From CTSoil-075 sp964292325 (GTDB lineage: Bacteria > Bacillota > Negativicutes > DSM-13327), in the NCBI GenBank assembly GCA_964292325.1, contig CAXYVG010000062.1, positions 1 through 22,552 on the forward strand: a DNA stretch of 22,552 bases. The letters run 5' to 3'. The position numbers were made by a program, and so were the translations under genes. A model generated the notes under the pieces. That model searched no databases. It was not told the DNA's origin and worked only from the letters and a program-made list of their open reading frames with translations. Positions 15,596-22,552 of this stretch are shown piece by piece; position 1 is the first letter of the stretch, and every line of letters begins with the position of its first letter.

Positions 15596-16147
15596 ATGCT
15601 GAATTTAGTAGAAAAAACTGTGATTATGGATGAACAAGGTATCAGACGCGCATTAATTCGTATTGCCCATGAAATTATTGAAAACAATAAAGGAATAGAA
15701 GATGTAGTATTAGTAGGGATTCGAACCCGAGGGGTACCGATTGCGGAACGTTTGGCTGCTGAAATAGGGAAAATTGAGGGTAGATGTTTATCAGTGGGAA
15801 TTTTAGATATTACCTTATATCGTGATGATCTATCAACACTGAGTTACCAACCGATTGTCCATCAAACTCAAATTCCTGTGGATATTAGTGGCAAAACTAT
15901 TATACTGGTTGATGATGTATTATATACAGGGCGTACAGTACGTGCTGCTTTGGATGCTGTGATTGATCTAGGACGTCCTAAGGTCATTCAACTAGCCGTA
16001 TTAGTGGATCGTGGTCATCGTGAACTACCAATTCGGGCTGATTATGTAGGGAAAAATGTACCTACTTCGAGTAAAGAAGTGGTAGGCGTACAATTGATGC
16101 CTGTTGATCAAGCCGATAAAGTAGTGATCAAGGGGATTGCTGAATAA
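15596..16147 (+). CDS. pyrR: Bifunctional pyr operon regulator / uracil phosphoribosyltransferase
   Basis: A 183-residue protein. PyrR binds pyr mRNA in a UMP-dependent manner to cause attenuation, and also has uracil phosphoribosyltransferase activity. The PRPP-binding loop is ILVDDVLYTGRTVRAALDAV, and ELPIRADYVGKNVPTS is a PyrR-type C-terminal signature. The ATG at 15596 follows AGGAG (15583-15587) by eight bases; an in-frame GTG at 15587 overlaps that site. No other pyr gene is here: the unit ends in a terminator, and the facing gene is rqcH. Any PyrR target leaders must be elsewhere. Confidence 0.95.
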   Translation: MLNLVEKTVIMDEQGIRRALIRIAHEIIENNKGIEDVVLVGIRTRGVPIAERLAAEIGKIEGRCLSVGILDITLYRDDLSTLSYQPIVHQTQIPVDISGKTIILVDDVLYTGRTVRAALDAVIDLGRPKVIQLAVLVDRGHRELPIRADYVGKNVPTSSKEVVGVQLMPVDQADKVVIKGIAE

Positions 16148-16172
16148 GACGAATGGGACAGATAATGAAAAG

Positions 16173-16221
16173 AAAGGCCTTTCATAACCATGTAGACGAT
16201 GGGTTATGAAAGGCCTTTTTT
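16173..16221. terminator. Long bidirectional terminator between pyrR and rqcH
   Basis: A perfect 17-bp stem, 16173-16189 with 16202-16218, has a 12-base loop. T-rich tracts lie on both sides: TTTTTT at 16216-16221 reading plus, and CTTTTC reading minus. It sits between two convergent genes, so it can end both transcripts. The second repeat copy begins directly after its T-tract. Confidence 0.9.
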
Positions 16222-16265
16222 ACGGAATCAGAAAGTATAACACTTTCTCGATTCCAAGTCTTTTC
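16222..16265. repeat. Short copy of the hairpin repeat
   Basis: Bases 16222-16259 match 12926-12963 at 36 of 38 positions, including the complete hairpin (GGAATCAGAAAG with CTTTCT-C-GATTCC). The tail CCAAGTCTTTTCT (16254-16266) equals the 3' end of the long copy (13009-13021), so the middle ~50 bases appear to be missing here. It ends at the stop codon of rqcH. Confidence 0.75.
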
Positions 16266-18017
16266 TTATCTTTTAAGTAGTGCATCTACGACATTTTTAT
16301 CAGGGGTTACATAGATGGTATGTTGATGATCATAGATTACAAAACCAGGTTTAGCTCCTGATGGTTTTTTCACATAACGGCGCTGAGTATAATCAACAGG
16401 TACATTCGATGACTGTCCCGCTTTGCTGTAATAAGCAGCTAGCTGAGCTGCCGCTTCAATGGCTGAGTGGGGTGGTTCTTGATGATCGGTACGTAACACG
16501 ACATGCGATCCTGGGATGTCTTTGGTATGAAACCATAGGTCGGTGTGTTGTGCATGCTTAAAGGTCACGAGATCATTTTGCCGATTATTTTTACCAACAA
16601 GTATCTTTAAACCCTCAGCAGTGATAACCGTCAATGGTAAAGAAGGTGGAATCGACATGCGACGCTTATGTAGGGGTTTCATATAGCCAGCGTTAATTAA
16701 TTCTTGGCGAATATCAGCAAGTTCGGCAGAAAGGTCTGCATGTTCGAGAGCGACGATAATGGTATCAAGATAGGCAATGTCTTGTGCACATTGTGCTAGC
16801 TGTTCACGTAGGGAATCTTGTGCACGTTTTAGTTTATTGTATTTGGTATAATAGGCTGTCGCATTTTCTAGGGCCGAAAGCCTTGGATTTAGATCAATTG
16901 TTACAGGATGTTCTTCCGGGGCATCATCATATAAATTCGGTAATGTAGTGGTCGTGGTGCCAGCAGGAATATTATAGATATTGGCCATTAGTATGTCTGC
17001 GTATTCGCGGAAACAATCGGCACCTGTTGCTTCGGTTTGTTCTTGCAATAAAACACCTTGTTTACGGATTAAACGATTGATATCATCTTGCACGATTTTG
17101 AGCAATAATGATTGTTCAGGATGACGTTGTATTCGCGAGAGAGTATCTGCGAAGGCAACTGCTTCGCTCATGTTTGAAAAGTGATGTTTGGTGCATTTTT
17201 GCGTTAGATGTTCTAATGAAAAAGCCGCGATACCATCAAGGCCATTGTCTTCACTTACGACAACGGTAGGAGAATATTGATCGGAGGTTAATTGGTTTAT
17301 AATACTGGTTATGGATTCGCGAAGTGCCACTAGATCACTCTCATCTAGCTTCTCGACTGTTATTGTAGAGGGTAAACCAGCACGCCATATTAGTTCCTTA
17401 GCGGTGATCGGTCCTAGACCAATTCCTGTATTGATAATTGCTTTGGTAAGAAGGCCTGTACGGGTAGTCAAATCGCTAATAAAATCACCAATTGGGGTTG
17501 TAAGTAAGTTAAGACGCATTTGACCTGGAGGATAAGTATATTCCATTTTAGGTAAAATCTGACGATAACGACTGGTATTGATACCGATTCTTTTGATAGA
17601 ATCAATGACAATTTGATCTTGCAACAGAATAATATTACTATGCTTACCCATTAATTCAATCGTAAGATATTTGGTTATAATCGTATTATCTGCGCCAAGA
17701 GAATCAATGGCTAATAGAGCAATACGATCTAGGCTATGTTGAGTAATTTGAGCGATACGACCTGTTTCTAAGTGCTTTCGTAGTAACATGCAAAATGCAG
17801 TGGGGGTAGCTGGATTTTCTGGTGCTGCATTTGTCAGGTGAATACGAGGATGCTCAGAATTGGATGAAATCAGTAAGCATAAATTTTGATTAGCCTGTCT
17901 GATCCAGATAGTGATGGTATGTTTATCTGTTTGAAATATTTTATCAATACGTCCCCCCGCCAGTTTGGCATTGAGTTCCGTGAGTAGTGTTGATAGGGAA
18001 AGTCCGTCAAGACTCAT
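16266..18017 (-). CDS. rqcH: NFACT family protein RqcH (Rqc2 homologue; fibronectin-binding family)
   Basis: A 583-residue protein that in bacteria binds stalled 50S-peptidyl-tRNA complexes and adds C-terminal alanine tails. Residues 1-~200 are NFACT-N, including Asp97-Arg98, the pair needed for tailing in Bacillus RqcH and present here at the same numbers. A helical middle (about 310-440) includes a coiled coil. The C-terminal NFACT-R domain (about 474-583) has DLWFHTKDIPGSHVV from residue 493. The ATG at 18017 follows GGAGGGG by five bases on the minus strand; the frame opens to 18065, but the predicted promoter places the transcript start below that. It is divergent from the Ca2+ ATPase gene, as yloA/yloB are neighbours in Bacillus. 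Confidence 0.94.
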   Translation of the reverse strand: MSLDGLSLSTLLTELNAKLAGGRIDKIFQTDKHTITIWIRQANQNLCLLISSNSEHPRIHLTNAAPENPATPTAFCMLLRKHLETGRIAQITQHSLDRIALLAIDSLGADNTIITKYLTIELMGKHSNIILLQDQIVIDSIKRIGINTSRYRQILPKMEYTYPPGQMRLNLLTTPIGDFISDLTTRTGLLTKAIINTGIGLGPITAKELIWRAGLPSTITVEKLDESDLVALRESITSIINQLTSDQYSPTVVVSEDNGLDGIAAFSLEHLTQKCTKHHFSNMSEAVAFADTLSRIQRHPEQSLLLKIVQDDINRLIRKQGVLLQEQTEATGADCFREYADILMANIYNIPAGTTTTTLPNLYDDAPEEHPVTIDLNPRLSALENATAYYTKYNKLKRAQDSLREQLAQCAQDIAYLDTIIVALEHADLSAELADIRQELINAGYMKPLHKRRMSIPPSLPLTVITAEGLKILVGKNNRQNDLVTFKHAQHTDLWFHTKDIPGSHVVLRTDHQEPPHSAIEAAAQLAAYYSKAGQSSNVPVDYTQRRYVKKPSGAKPGFVIYDHQHTIYVTPDKNVVDALLKR

Positions 18018-18066
18018 ACAATCCCCTCCATTAAAACGTATTATATTTACAATAGAGCTGTTCATC

Positions 18067-18096
18067 AGTATACCATTATTGCGAGCCTTAGGTCAA
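18067..18096 (-). promoter_or_regulatory. Sigma-A promoter of rqcH
   Basis: On the minus strand: TTGACC (complement of 18091-18096), 18-nt spacer and TATACT (complement of 18067-18072). The predicted transcript starts near 18060, which supports the start codon at 18017. The palindrome ACTAG-GT-CTAGT (18097-18108) directly abuts the -35 box. Confidence 0.7.
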
Positions 18097-18124
18097 ACTA
18101 GGTCTAGTTAGAGAGGACCCTGAA

Positions 18125-18150
18125 TAACATGAATAATAAAACTCATGTTA
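18125..18150. repeat. Inverted repeat upstream of the Ca2+ ATPase, operator-like
   Basis: TAACATGA (18125-18132) and TCATGTTA (18143-18150) are perfect 8-bp arms separated by 10 bp. It lies just before the GTGGGGTG ribosome site. No T-tract follows, so it is not a terminator; it could be an operator or an mRNA hairpin near the translation start. Confidence 0.45.
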
Positions 18151-18163
18151 GTGGGGTGTCAGC

Positions 18164-20917
18164 ATGGATATTGATAAGTGGTATACGCGTGTAGCAGAGG
18201 ATGTCATTGATTATTGGCAAACCGATCCAGATGATGGTTTGGCTACTGGGGAAATTAAAAATAGACTCGGTAAATATGGATATAATGAAATGAGGGAAAA
18301 AGAAAAGTCAGCATGGTGGACACGACTATTGCTCCAATTTCAAGATTTTATGGTGCTCGTATTACTTGCCGCTACTATGATTTCAGCCTTTTTAGGAGAA
18401 TATGTTGATGCGATCACCATCTTGATTATTGTTTTAATTAATGCGGTATTAGGATTTTTGCAAGAATATCGTGCTGAAAAATCAATGGATGCTTTGAAAA
18501 AAATGTCTGCACCAACGGCTCATGTGCTGCGTAATGGTATTTTGCAACAAATTCCTGCACGTGTATTAGTTCCGGGCGATATTATGGTCTTAGAATCCGG
18601 TGATAAAATCGCTGCTGATGCTAGAATTATAGAAGTCCAAAATATGGAAGTGGAAGAAGCGGCTCTCACAGGAGAATCGTTACCAGTACGAAAAGTAGTC
18701 GATCGACAATATGATGCAAGTAGTTCGCTTGGCGATCGTAAAAATATGGTATATGCGGGTACTAGTGTGATTAAAGGGCGTGGTAAGGCGGTTGTATGTG
18801 CTACGGGTATGATGACAGAAGTGGGACATATTGCTCATATGATACAGGATCGTGAGGAAGAAAGCACACCTCTTGAACAACGGCTCGATTCGCTAGGAAG
18901 ATGGTTGGTATGGGGATGCTTGGTGATTTGTATCATCGTTGTGATGACGGGGGTATATAAAGGAGAACCTTTATTTTTAATGTGTATGGCAGGTATTAGT
19001 TTAGCCGTCGCAGCGATTCCTGAAGGGCTGCCGGCAATTGTTACGGTTGCATTGGCCTTAGGGGTACAACGTATGATAAAGCGTAATGCGATTATACGAA
19101 AGTTGCCTGCAGTTGAGACATTAGGTTGTACCACTGTTATTTGTTCTGATAAGACAGGAACTCTTACGCAAAATGCGATGACAGTGCGAAGTGTTTTTGT
19201 CGCTGGCAATACATATGAAATAACAGGTACGGGTTACGAAATAAAAGGGGATTTTTTACTTAAGAACCAGCAATTTGAGCCTAAGAAGGATAAATGCTTA
19301 CAACAATGTTTAGAAATGAGTGTACTATGTAATAATAGTATTTTAAAACATAATAATATAAGTATTACTGGTTTGTGGCGTAAAGGAGCGGATAGTGGTT
19401 GGTCCATTGAAGGCGATCCTACAGAAGGGGCATTAGTCGTTGCGGCGGCAAAGGCTAATATTTGGCGTAAAGATATAGAAAAGCAGCAACGACGTTTGGG
19501 GGAAATTCCTTTTGAGTCGGAACGATGTCGTATGTCTGTTGTCTATGAAAAGAATGCGAAACCCTATGTGTATGTGAAAGGTGCGCCTGATATTATCTTG
19601 GGACTCTGTCGATATTATAGCCAAAATAGTGGAGAAACCATTCTCACTGATGCGATGAAAACTGAGATTTTGGCAGCCAATGAACAAATGACAGGGCAGG
19701 CTTTTCGGGTATTGGCCGTGGCTTATCGGCAACTAACAAGAAAAGAAGCTGATCATGTTAGTGAAGAAATAGAAAACCAATTGGTCTTTGTTGGGCTAAT
19801 CGGCATGATTGATCCGCCGCGTAGCGAGGCTAAACATGCAATTGCTGTATGCCGACAAGCTGGCATACAGACGGTGATGATTACGGGTGATCATCGTAAT
19901 ACGGCAGTCGCCATTGCTACCGAACTACAAATGTTTAATCCTAAGCTCCATGTAGCCTTTACAGGGCATGAATTGGATCAAATCAGTGATGAAGAATTAG
20001 CCAAGATGATTCATCGTATTACTGTATATGCACGTGTTTCTCCTGCTCACAAACTACGTATTGTAAGAACTCTTAGAAGGCAGGGACATATTGTAGCTAT
20101 GACAGGTGATGGGGTCAATGATGCACCAGCTATCAAAGAAGCCGATATTGGTATTGCAATGGGACGCAATGGTACGGATGTGACAAAAGAAGCAGCCGCT
20201 ATGGTGCTAGCTGATGATAATTTTGCGACGATAGTTGCTGCTGTGGAGGAAGGCCGCGGTATTTACGATAATATCCGAAAGTTTATTCGGTATTTATTGT
20301 CTTGTAATTTAGGTGAGGTTCTTACTATGTTTGTTGCTTCACTTGTTGGTTTACCGCTTCCTTTATTGCCCGTGCAAATTTTATGGGTTAATTTAGTAAC
20401 GGATGGTTTACCAGCAATGGCTTTAGGTGTGGATCCGAATGATCGTGATATTATGAATCGGCGGCCACGTAATCCACGGGAAAGTGTTTTTTCGCGAGGG
20501 CTCAGCCGTAAAATCATCGCTCGTGGTTTGCAAATCGGTTTGAGTACGGTGATTGTTTTTGCCGGTATATACTTTTTAGAAGGCGATTTGATATTGGCTA
20601 GGACGATGGCTTTTTGTACTCTCGTATTTTCTCAAATTTTTCATGTCTTTGATTGTCGATCGGAAACCAGTAGTATTTTTAAAATTGGTTTATTTAAAAA
20701 TAAATATTTAGTGCTTGCTACGATTTGTTCGGTTGTTATGCAACTGTTAGTAGTATATAATCAGTTTATGAGTGAAATCTTTGCTACCGTTCCTCTTGAT
20801 ATTATGGATTGGATTATTATTTTGAGTGTATCGGGTTGGACCTTTATTATTGGCGCTTTGCGGCATTTATTTGTCAGGCGGCAGGTGTATCGCTCGGTTT
20901 TTGGGCGTGTACACTAA
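18164..20917 (+). CDS. Cation-transporting P-type ATPase, type IIA (SERCA/YloB-like Ca2+ pump)
   Basis: A 917-residue integral membrane pump that couples ATP hydrolysis to cation export, most likely Ca2+. The N-terminal cation ATPase domain (residues 5-75) leads into M1/M2. The actuator motif is TGES at about residue 168. M4 has PEGLPA with Glu287. The phosphorylated Asp329 is in CSDKTGTLTQ. The hinge motif TGDGVNDAPA includes Asp649 and Asp653. M5 and M6 supply Asn715 and Glu718 (SCNLGEV), and Asn743, Thr746 and Asp747 (WVNLVTDG). These correspond to the SERCA Ca2+ ligands Asn768, Glu771, Asn796, Thr799 and Asp800. The C-terminus adds the usual M7-M10. The ATG follows GTGGGGTG. An inverted repeat upstream may regulate it. 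dapF follows at 24 bases. Confidence 0.93.
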   Translation: MDIDKWYTRVAEDVIDYWQTDPDDGLATGEIKNRLGKYGYNEMREKEKSAWWTRLLLQFQDFMVLVLLAATMISAFLGEYVDAITILIIVLINAVLGFLQEYRAEKSMDALKKMSAPTAHVLRNGILQQIPARVLVPGDIMVLESGDKIAADARIIEVQNMEVEEAALTGESLPVRKVVDRQYDASSSLGDRKNMVYAGTSVIKGRGKAVVCATGMMTEVGHIAHMIQDREEESTPLEQRLDSLGRWLVWGCLVICIIVVMTGVYKGEPLFLMCMAGISLAVAAIPEGLPAIVTVALALGVQRMIKRNAIIRKLPAVETLGCTTVICSDKTGTLTQNAMTVRSVFVAGNTYEITGTGYEIKGDFLLKNQQFEPKKDKCLQQCLEMSVLCNNSILKHNNISITGLWRKGADSGWSIEGDPTEGALVVAAAKANIWRKDIEKQQRRLGEIPFESERCRMSVVYEKNAKPYVYVKGAPDIILGLCRYYSQNSGETILTDAMKTEILAANEQMTGQAFRVLAVAYRQLTRKEADHVSEEIENQLVFVGLIGMIDPPRSEAKHAIAVCRQAGIQTVMITGDHRNTAVAIATELQMFNPKLHVAFTGHELDQISDEELAKMIHRITVYARVSPAHKLRIVRTLRRQGHIVAMTGDGVNDAPAIKEADIGIAMGRNGTDVTKEAAAMVLADDNFATIVAAVEEGRGIYDNIRKFIRYLLSCNLGEVLTMFVASLVGLPLPLLPVQILWVNLVTDGLPAMALGVDPNDRDIMNRRPRNPRESVFSRGLSRKIIARGLQIGLSTVIVFAGIYFLEGDLILARTMAFCTLVFSQIFHVFDCRSETSSIFKIGLFKNKYLVLATICSVVMQLLVVYNQFMSEIFATVPLDIMDWIIILSVSGWTFIIGALRHLFVRRQVYRSVFGRVH

Positions 20918-20941
20918 TTTTGATATGAGGAGAATAACGTT

Positions 20942-21778
20942 ATGAAATTTAGTTTTAGCAAATGGCATGGAGCAGGAAATGATTTTGTGATTGTGAATGG
21001 ATTGATAGAAAAAATTGATCAGTATGATAAAATGGCAATTGAAGTTTGTGATCGACATTTCGGAGTAGGAGCGGATGGGCTCGTCATTCTTTTGCCATCG
21101 AAGATAGCTGATTTTCAAATGCGAATTTTCAATCCAGATGGTAGTGAAGCTGAAATGTGTGGAAATGCCACACGGTGTATTGCTCGCTATGTCTATGAAG
21201 CTGGTATGACAGATAAGACTCAAATTACGTTAGAAACGAAGGCTGGCATCATTAAGCCCGAACTGATTTTTGTAGATGGGTCACTGGATAAAGTACGAGT
21301 GGATATGGGCGCGCCGCATCTGTTGCGTAGTGAAATACCAATGAACGGCGCTGGTGATCAACAAGTCATTAACGAATCGTTAGTGATTGGGGAAAAGAAG
21401 TATCATATCACTTGTGTATCGATGGGCAATCCACACTGTATTATATTTGTTGATGATATAAATGACGTGGATCTGTCTAGTATTGGACCGTTAATTGAAA
21501 CCAATCCTATTTTCCCAAGAAAAACGAATGTTGAATTTGCACAGGTGCTTGATAAGCAAACGGTACGGATGCGTGTATGGGAACGAGGGGCTGGCATTAC
21601 AATGGCTTGTGGTACCGGAGCTTGCGCTACATTGGTAGCAGCGGTACTCAATCATCGCTCAGATCGTCAGGTACATATGAAACTTGATGGTGGTGAACTT
21701 TTCATTGAGTGGGGACTTGATCATCATGTCTATATGTCAGGAACAGCAGTAGAGGTTTTTCGTGGTGAATATTTATAA
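20942..21778 (+). CDS. dapF: Diaminopimelate epimerase
   Basis: A 278-residue cofactor-independent enzyme that converts LL-diaminopimelate to the meso form, needed for lysine synthesis and for peptidoglycan. Both catalytic cysteines are present: Cys73 (EMCGNATRC) and Cys223 (MACGTGAC). KWHGAGNDFVIVNG at the N-terminus and VSMGNPHCIIFVDD in the middle are family signatures, and the length is usual. The ATG follows GAGGAGA. The gene lies 24 bases after the Ca2+ ATPase with no promoter visible between them, so the two are probably cotranscribed. A strong terminator follows. Confidence 0.97.
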   Translation: MKFSFSKWHGAGNDFVIVNGLIEKIDQYDKMAIEVCDRHFGVGADGLVILLPSKIADFQMRIFNPDGSEAEMCGNATRCIARYVYEAGMTDKTQITLETKAGIIKPELIFVDGSLDKVRVDMGAPHLLRSEIPMNGAGDQQVINESLVIGEKKYHITCVSMGNPHCIIFVDDINDVDLSSIGPLIETNPIFPRKTNVEFAQVLDKQTVRMRVWERGAGITMACGTGACATLVAAVLNHRSDRQVHMKLDGGELFIEWGLDHHVYMSGTAVEVFRGEYL

Positions 21779-21785
21779 AATCCTA

Positions 21786-21823
21786 AAATCCAACTTCTCG
21801 TACCATAAGAAGTTGGATTTTTT
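21786..21823 (+). terminator. Intrinsic terminator after dapF
   Basis: A perfect 13-bp stem, AAATCCAACTTCT (21786-21798) with AGAAGTTGGATTT (21808-21820), a 9-base loop and a T-run to 21823. It begins eight bases after the dapF stop. Confidence 0.93.
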
Positions 21824-21831
21824 AGACAACA

Positions 21832-21860
21832 ACAGGAATTATGCGAATTGTGGCGTAATA
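21832..21860 (+). promoter_or_regulatory. Sigma-H-like promoter candidate of the secreted-protein gene
   Basis: ACAGGAATT (21832-21840) fits RNAGGAWWW fully; after 11 nt, GGCGTAATA (21852-21860) carries GTAA in place of GAAT. From the C of CAGG to the A of GTAA it agrees with the site upstream of nrdD at 20 of 26 positions with identical spacing. It is placed between the dapF terminator and the next ribosome site, where a promoter is needed. Confidence 0.5.
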
Positions 21861-21890
21861 TATATAGGATAATTTTGAGGAGGTGCTATA

Positions 21891-22490
21891 GTGAAAATTA
21901 TTAGTTTAACATGTGCTTTTTTAGTATTATTTATCGGTCATGTTTTCGCAATCTCTGTTGTTAATATTGAAGTCGTAAAAGAAGCGCAAGATTATGGGAA
22001 AAATAATGCGCAAAGTCATTTGCAGGACTTTTTATTGCCGTGGATATCTTATGAAGAGAAAGCTGTAACGTTAAATGAAACAGCTGAACATGCCTATTTA
22101 TATACATCTTTCTTATTGATAGCTACTGATGCTCGGGATAAAAGTGTACAAGGACAAGGTATTAGTTTACTCGATGGTGAGAAAGTTATGACAGATTATG
22201 CTGATTCATTAACTTTTAGTGTTGTATTATTTGGTGATAAGCCGGATTTTGCCCAACATATGAGTGTAGTTTTGAAGCAGGATAAGAAAGCCATTCGGGC
22301 TTATCAAATGAATGTACCGCAAAATGCGGAGATGATATCGAAAGATTCCAAACAGCCATTATATAAGGCGCAGTGTTATTTTTATTTTTTTGAAAAGGAT
22401 GTTATATTTGATATTCCTGTGACTTTATCGCTTACCACTGGCGATAGGAAAAAGCACCACTTCTATTTTGATATGGAAAAAATAAAATAA
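21891..22490 (+). CDS. Predicted secreted protein of unknown function
   Basis: A 199-residue protein I do not recognise. Residues 1-20 look like a signal peptide: Lys2, a hydrophobic core (about 4-18) and a V-F-A cleavage motif before residue 21. There is no lipobox. The mature part is mixed, with several alternating hydrophobic stretches (AYLYTSFLLIATDAR, SLTFSVVLFG, AQCYFYFFEKDVIFDIPVTLSLTTG) that suggest a beta-rich extracytoplasmic fold, and it has a basic C-terminus. The GTG start follows GAGGAGGTG. It has its own sigma-H-like promoter after the dapF terminator, so it is a separate unit and perhaps linked to the transition to stationary phase. No catalytic motif was found. Confidence 0.8.
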   Translation: MKIISLTCAFLVLFIGHVFAISVVNIEVVKEAQDYGKNNAQSHLQDFLLPWISYEEKAVTLNETAEHAYLYTSFLLIATDARDKSVQGQGISLLDGEKVMTDYADSLTFSVVLFGDKPDFAQHMSVVLKQDKKAIRAYQMNVPQNAEMISKDSKQPLYKAQCYFYFFEKDVIFDIPVTLSLTTGDRKKHHFYFDMEKIK

Positions 22491-22552
22491 TATATAGCTC
22501 AAACTTCGCACATAGATAATCAACTATGCACCTTGAAAATTCAATACTTGGC
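22491..22552. other. Non-coding tail, possibly the edge of an rRNA operon leader
   Basis: The stretch contains a small hairpin (CATAG at 22511-22515 with CTATG at 22524-22528) and then GCACCTTGAAAATTCAATAC. Firmicute rRNA operons often have a TTGAAAACT-type sequence in the leader or spacer shortly before a mature rRNA. The similarity is weak and short, and no rRNA sequence is inside the window. Confidence 0.25.

Noticed and set aside
18038..18043. TATAAT-like sequence on the minus strand just before rqcH
   Set aside because: No -35 box at a proper distance, whereas TTGACC-N18-TATACT a little upstream is a better promoter.
18099..18106. TAGGTCTA upstream of the Ca2+ ATPase, as a third copy of the yggS operator
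   Set aside because: Only eight bases match, the CCTAA half is missing, and similar heptamers occur inside coding genes (ileS, rqcH), so chance is sufficient.
18835..19209. 124-codon open frame on the minus strand inside the Ca2+ ATPase gene
   Set aside because: Opposite the most conserved part of the pump (PEGLPA and phosphorylation site), which constrains the complementary strand; no supporting motif.

Overview
This window looks like a housekeeping stretch of a low-GC, anaerobic Firmicute, most likely one of the Negativicutes and perhaps a Pelosinus/Sporomusa-type spore former. The basis is the AT-rich sequence, strong GGAGG-type ribosome sites with several TTG and GTG starts, an Ile T-box leader, and a class III (anaerobic, glycyl-radical) ribonucleotide reductase. 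The order pgeF-yggS-sepF-...-ylmH-divIVA-ileS-...-DksA-like-...-lspA-rluD-pyrR-rqcH/Ca-ATPase also resembles the ylm/ylo region of Bacillus. The genus-level placement is an inference from gene order and style, not from a search.

Layout. 1-4760: nrdD, a TIGR03960-like radical SAM protein and pgeF, closely spaced and closed by a hairpin terminator that begins inside the pgeF stop region. 4760-8172: a new transcription unit, with two candidate promoters and a pair of operator-like repeats, carries yggS, sepF, proC, ylmH and divIVA (cell division, PLP and proline metabolism, RNA binding). The ylmG/yggT membrane gene common in this cluster is missing. 8173-11350: an independent sigma-A promoter, an isoleucine T-box and ileS with its own terminator. 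11350-12925: a DUF5665-like membrane protein, a nitroreductase and a YteA/DksA-type zinc finger protein. 12926-14110: a ~100 bp hairpin-rich repeat, a VTT/TVP38 membrane protein and a monocistronic 2[4Fe-4S] ferredoxin. 14110-16221: lspA-rluD-pyrR, ending in a long bidirectional terminator facing rqcH. 16222-21823: a second, short copy of the repeat, rqcH on the minus strand, then a divergent SERCA-like Ca2+ ATPase and dapF. 21824-22552: a small predicted secreted protein of unknown function and a short tail that may be the edge of an rRNA operon leader.

The genes are mostly well-known families. The more interesting signals lie between them. Four intergenic sites share the layout AGGA-(17 nt)-GAAT or GTAA and resemble sigma-H promoters of sporulating Firmicutes; one matches the Bacillus consensus at every position. 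A dispersed hairpin element sits directly on the T-tract of two different terminators. Two near-identical TAGGTCTAA(C/T)ATCCTAA sites lie 33 bp apart at the start of the sepF-divIVA unit. I found no CRISPR array, transposase, phage, toxin-antitoxin or defence genes, and no tRNA or rRNA gene inside the window.
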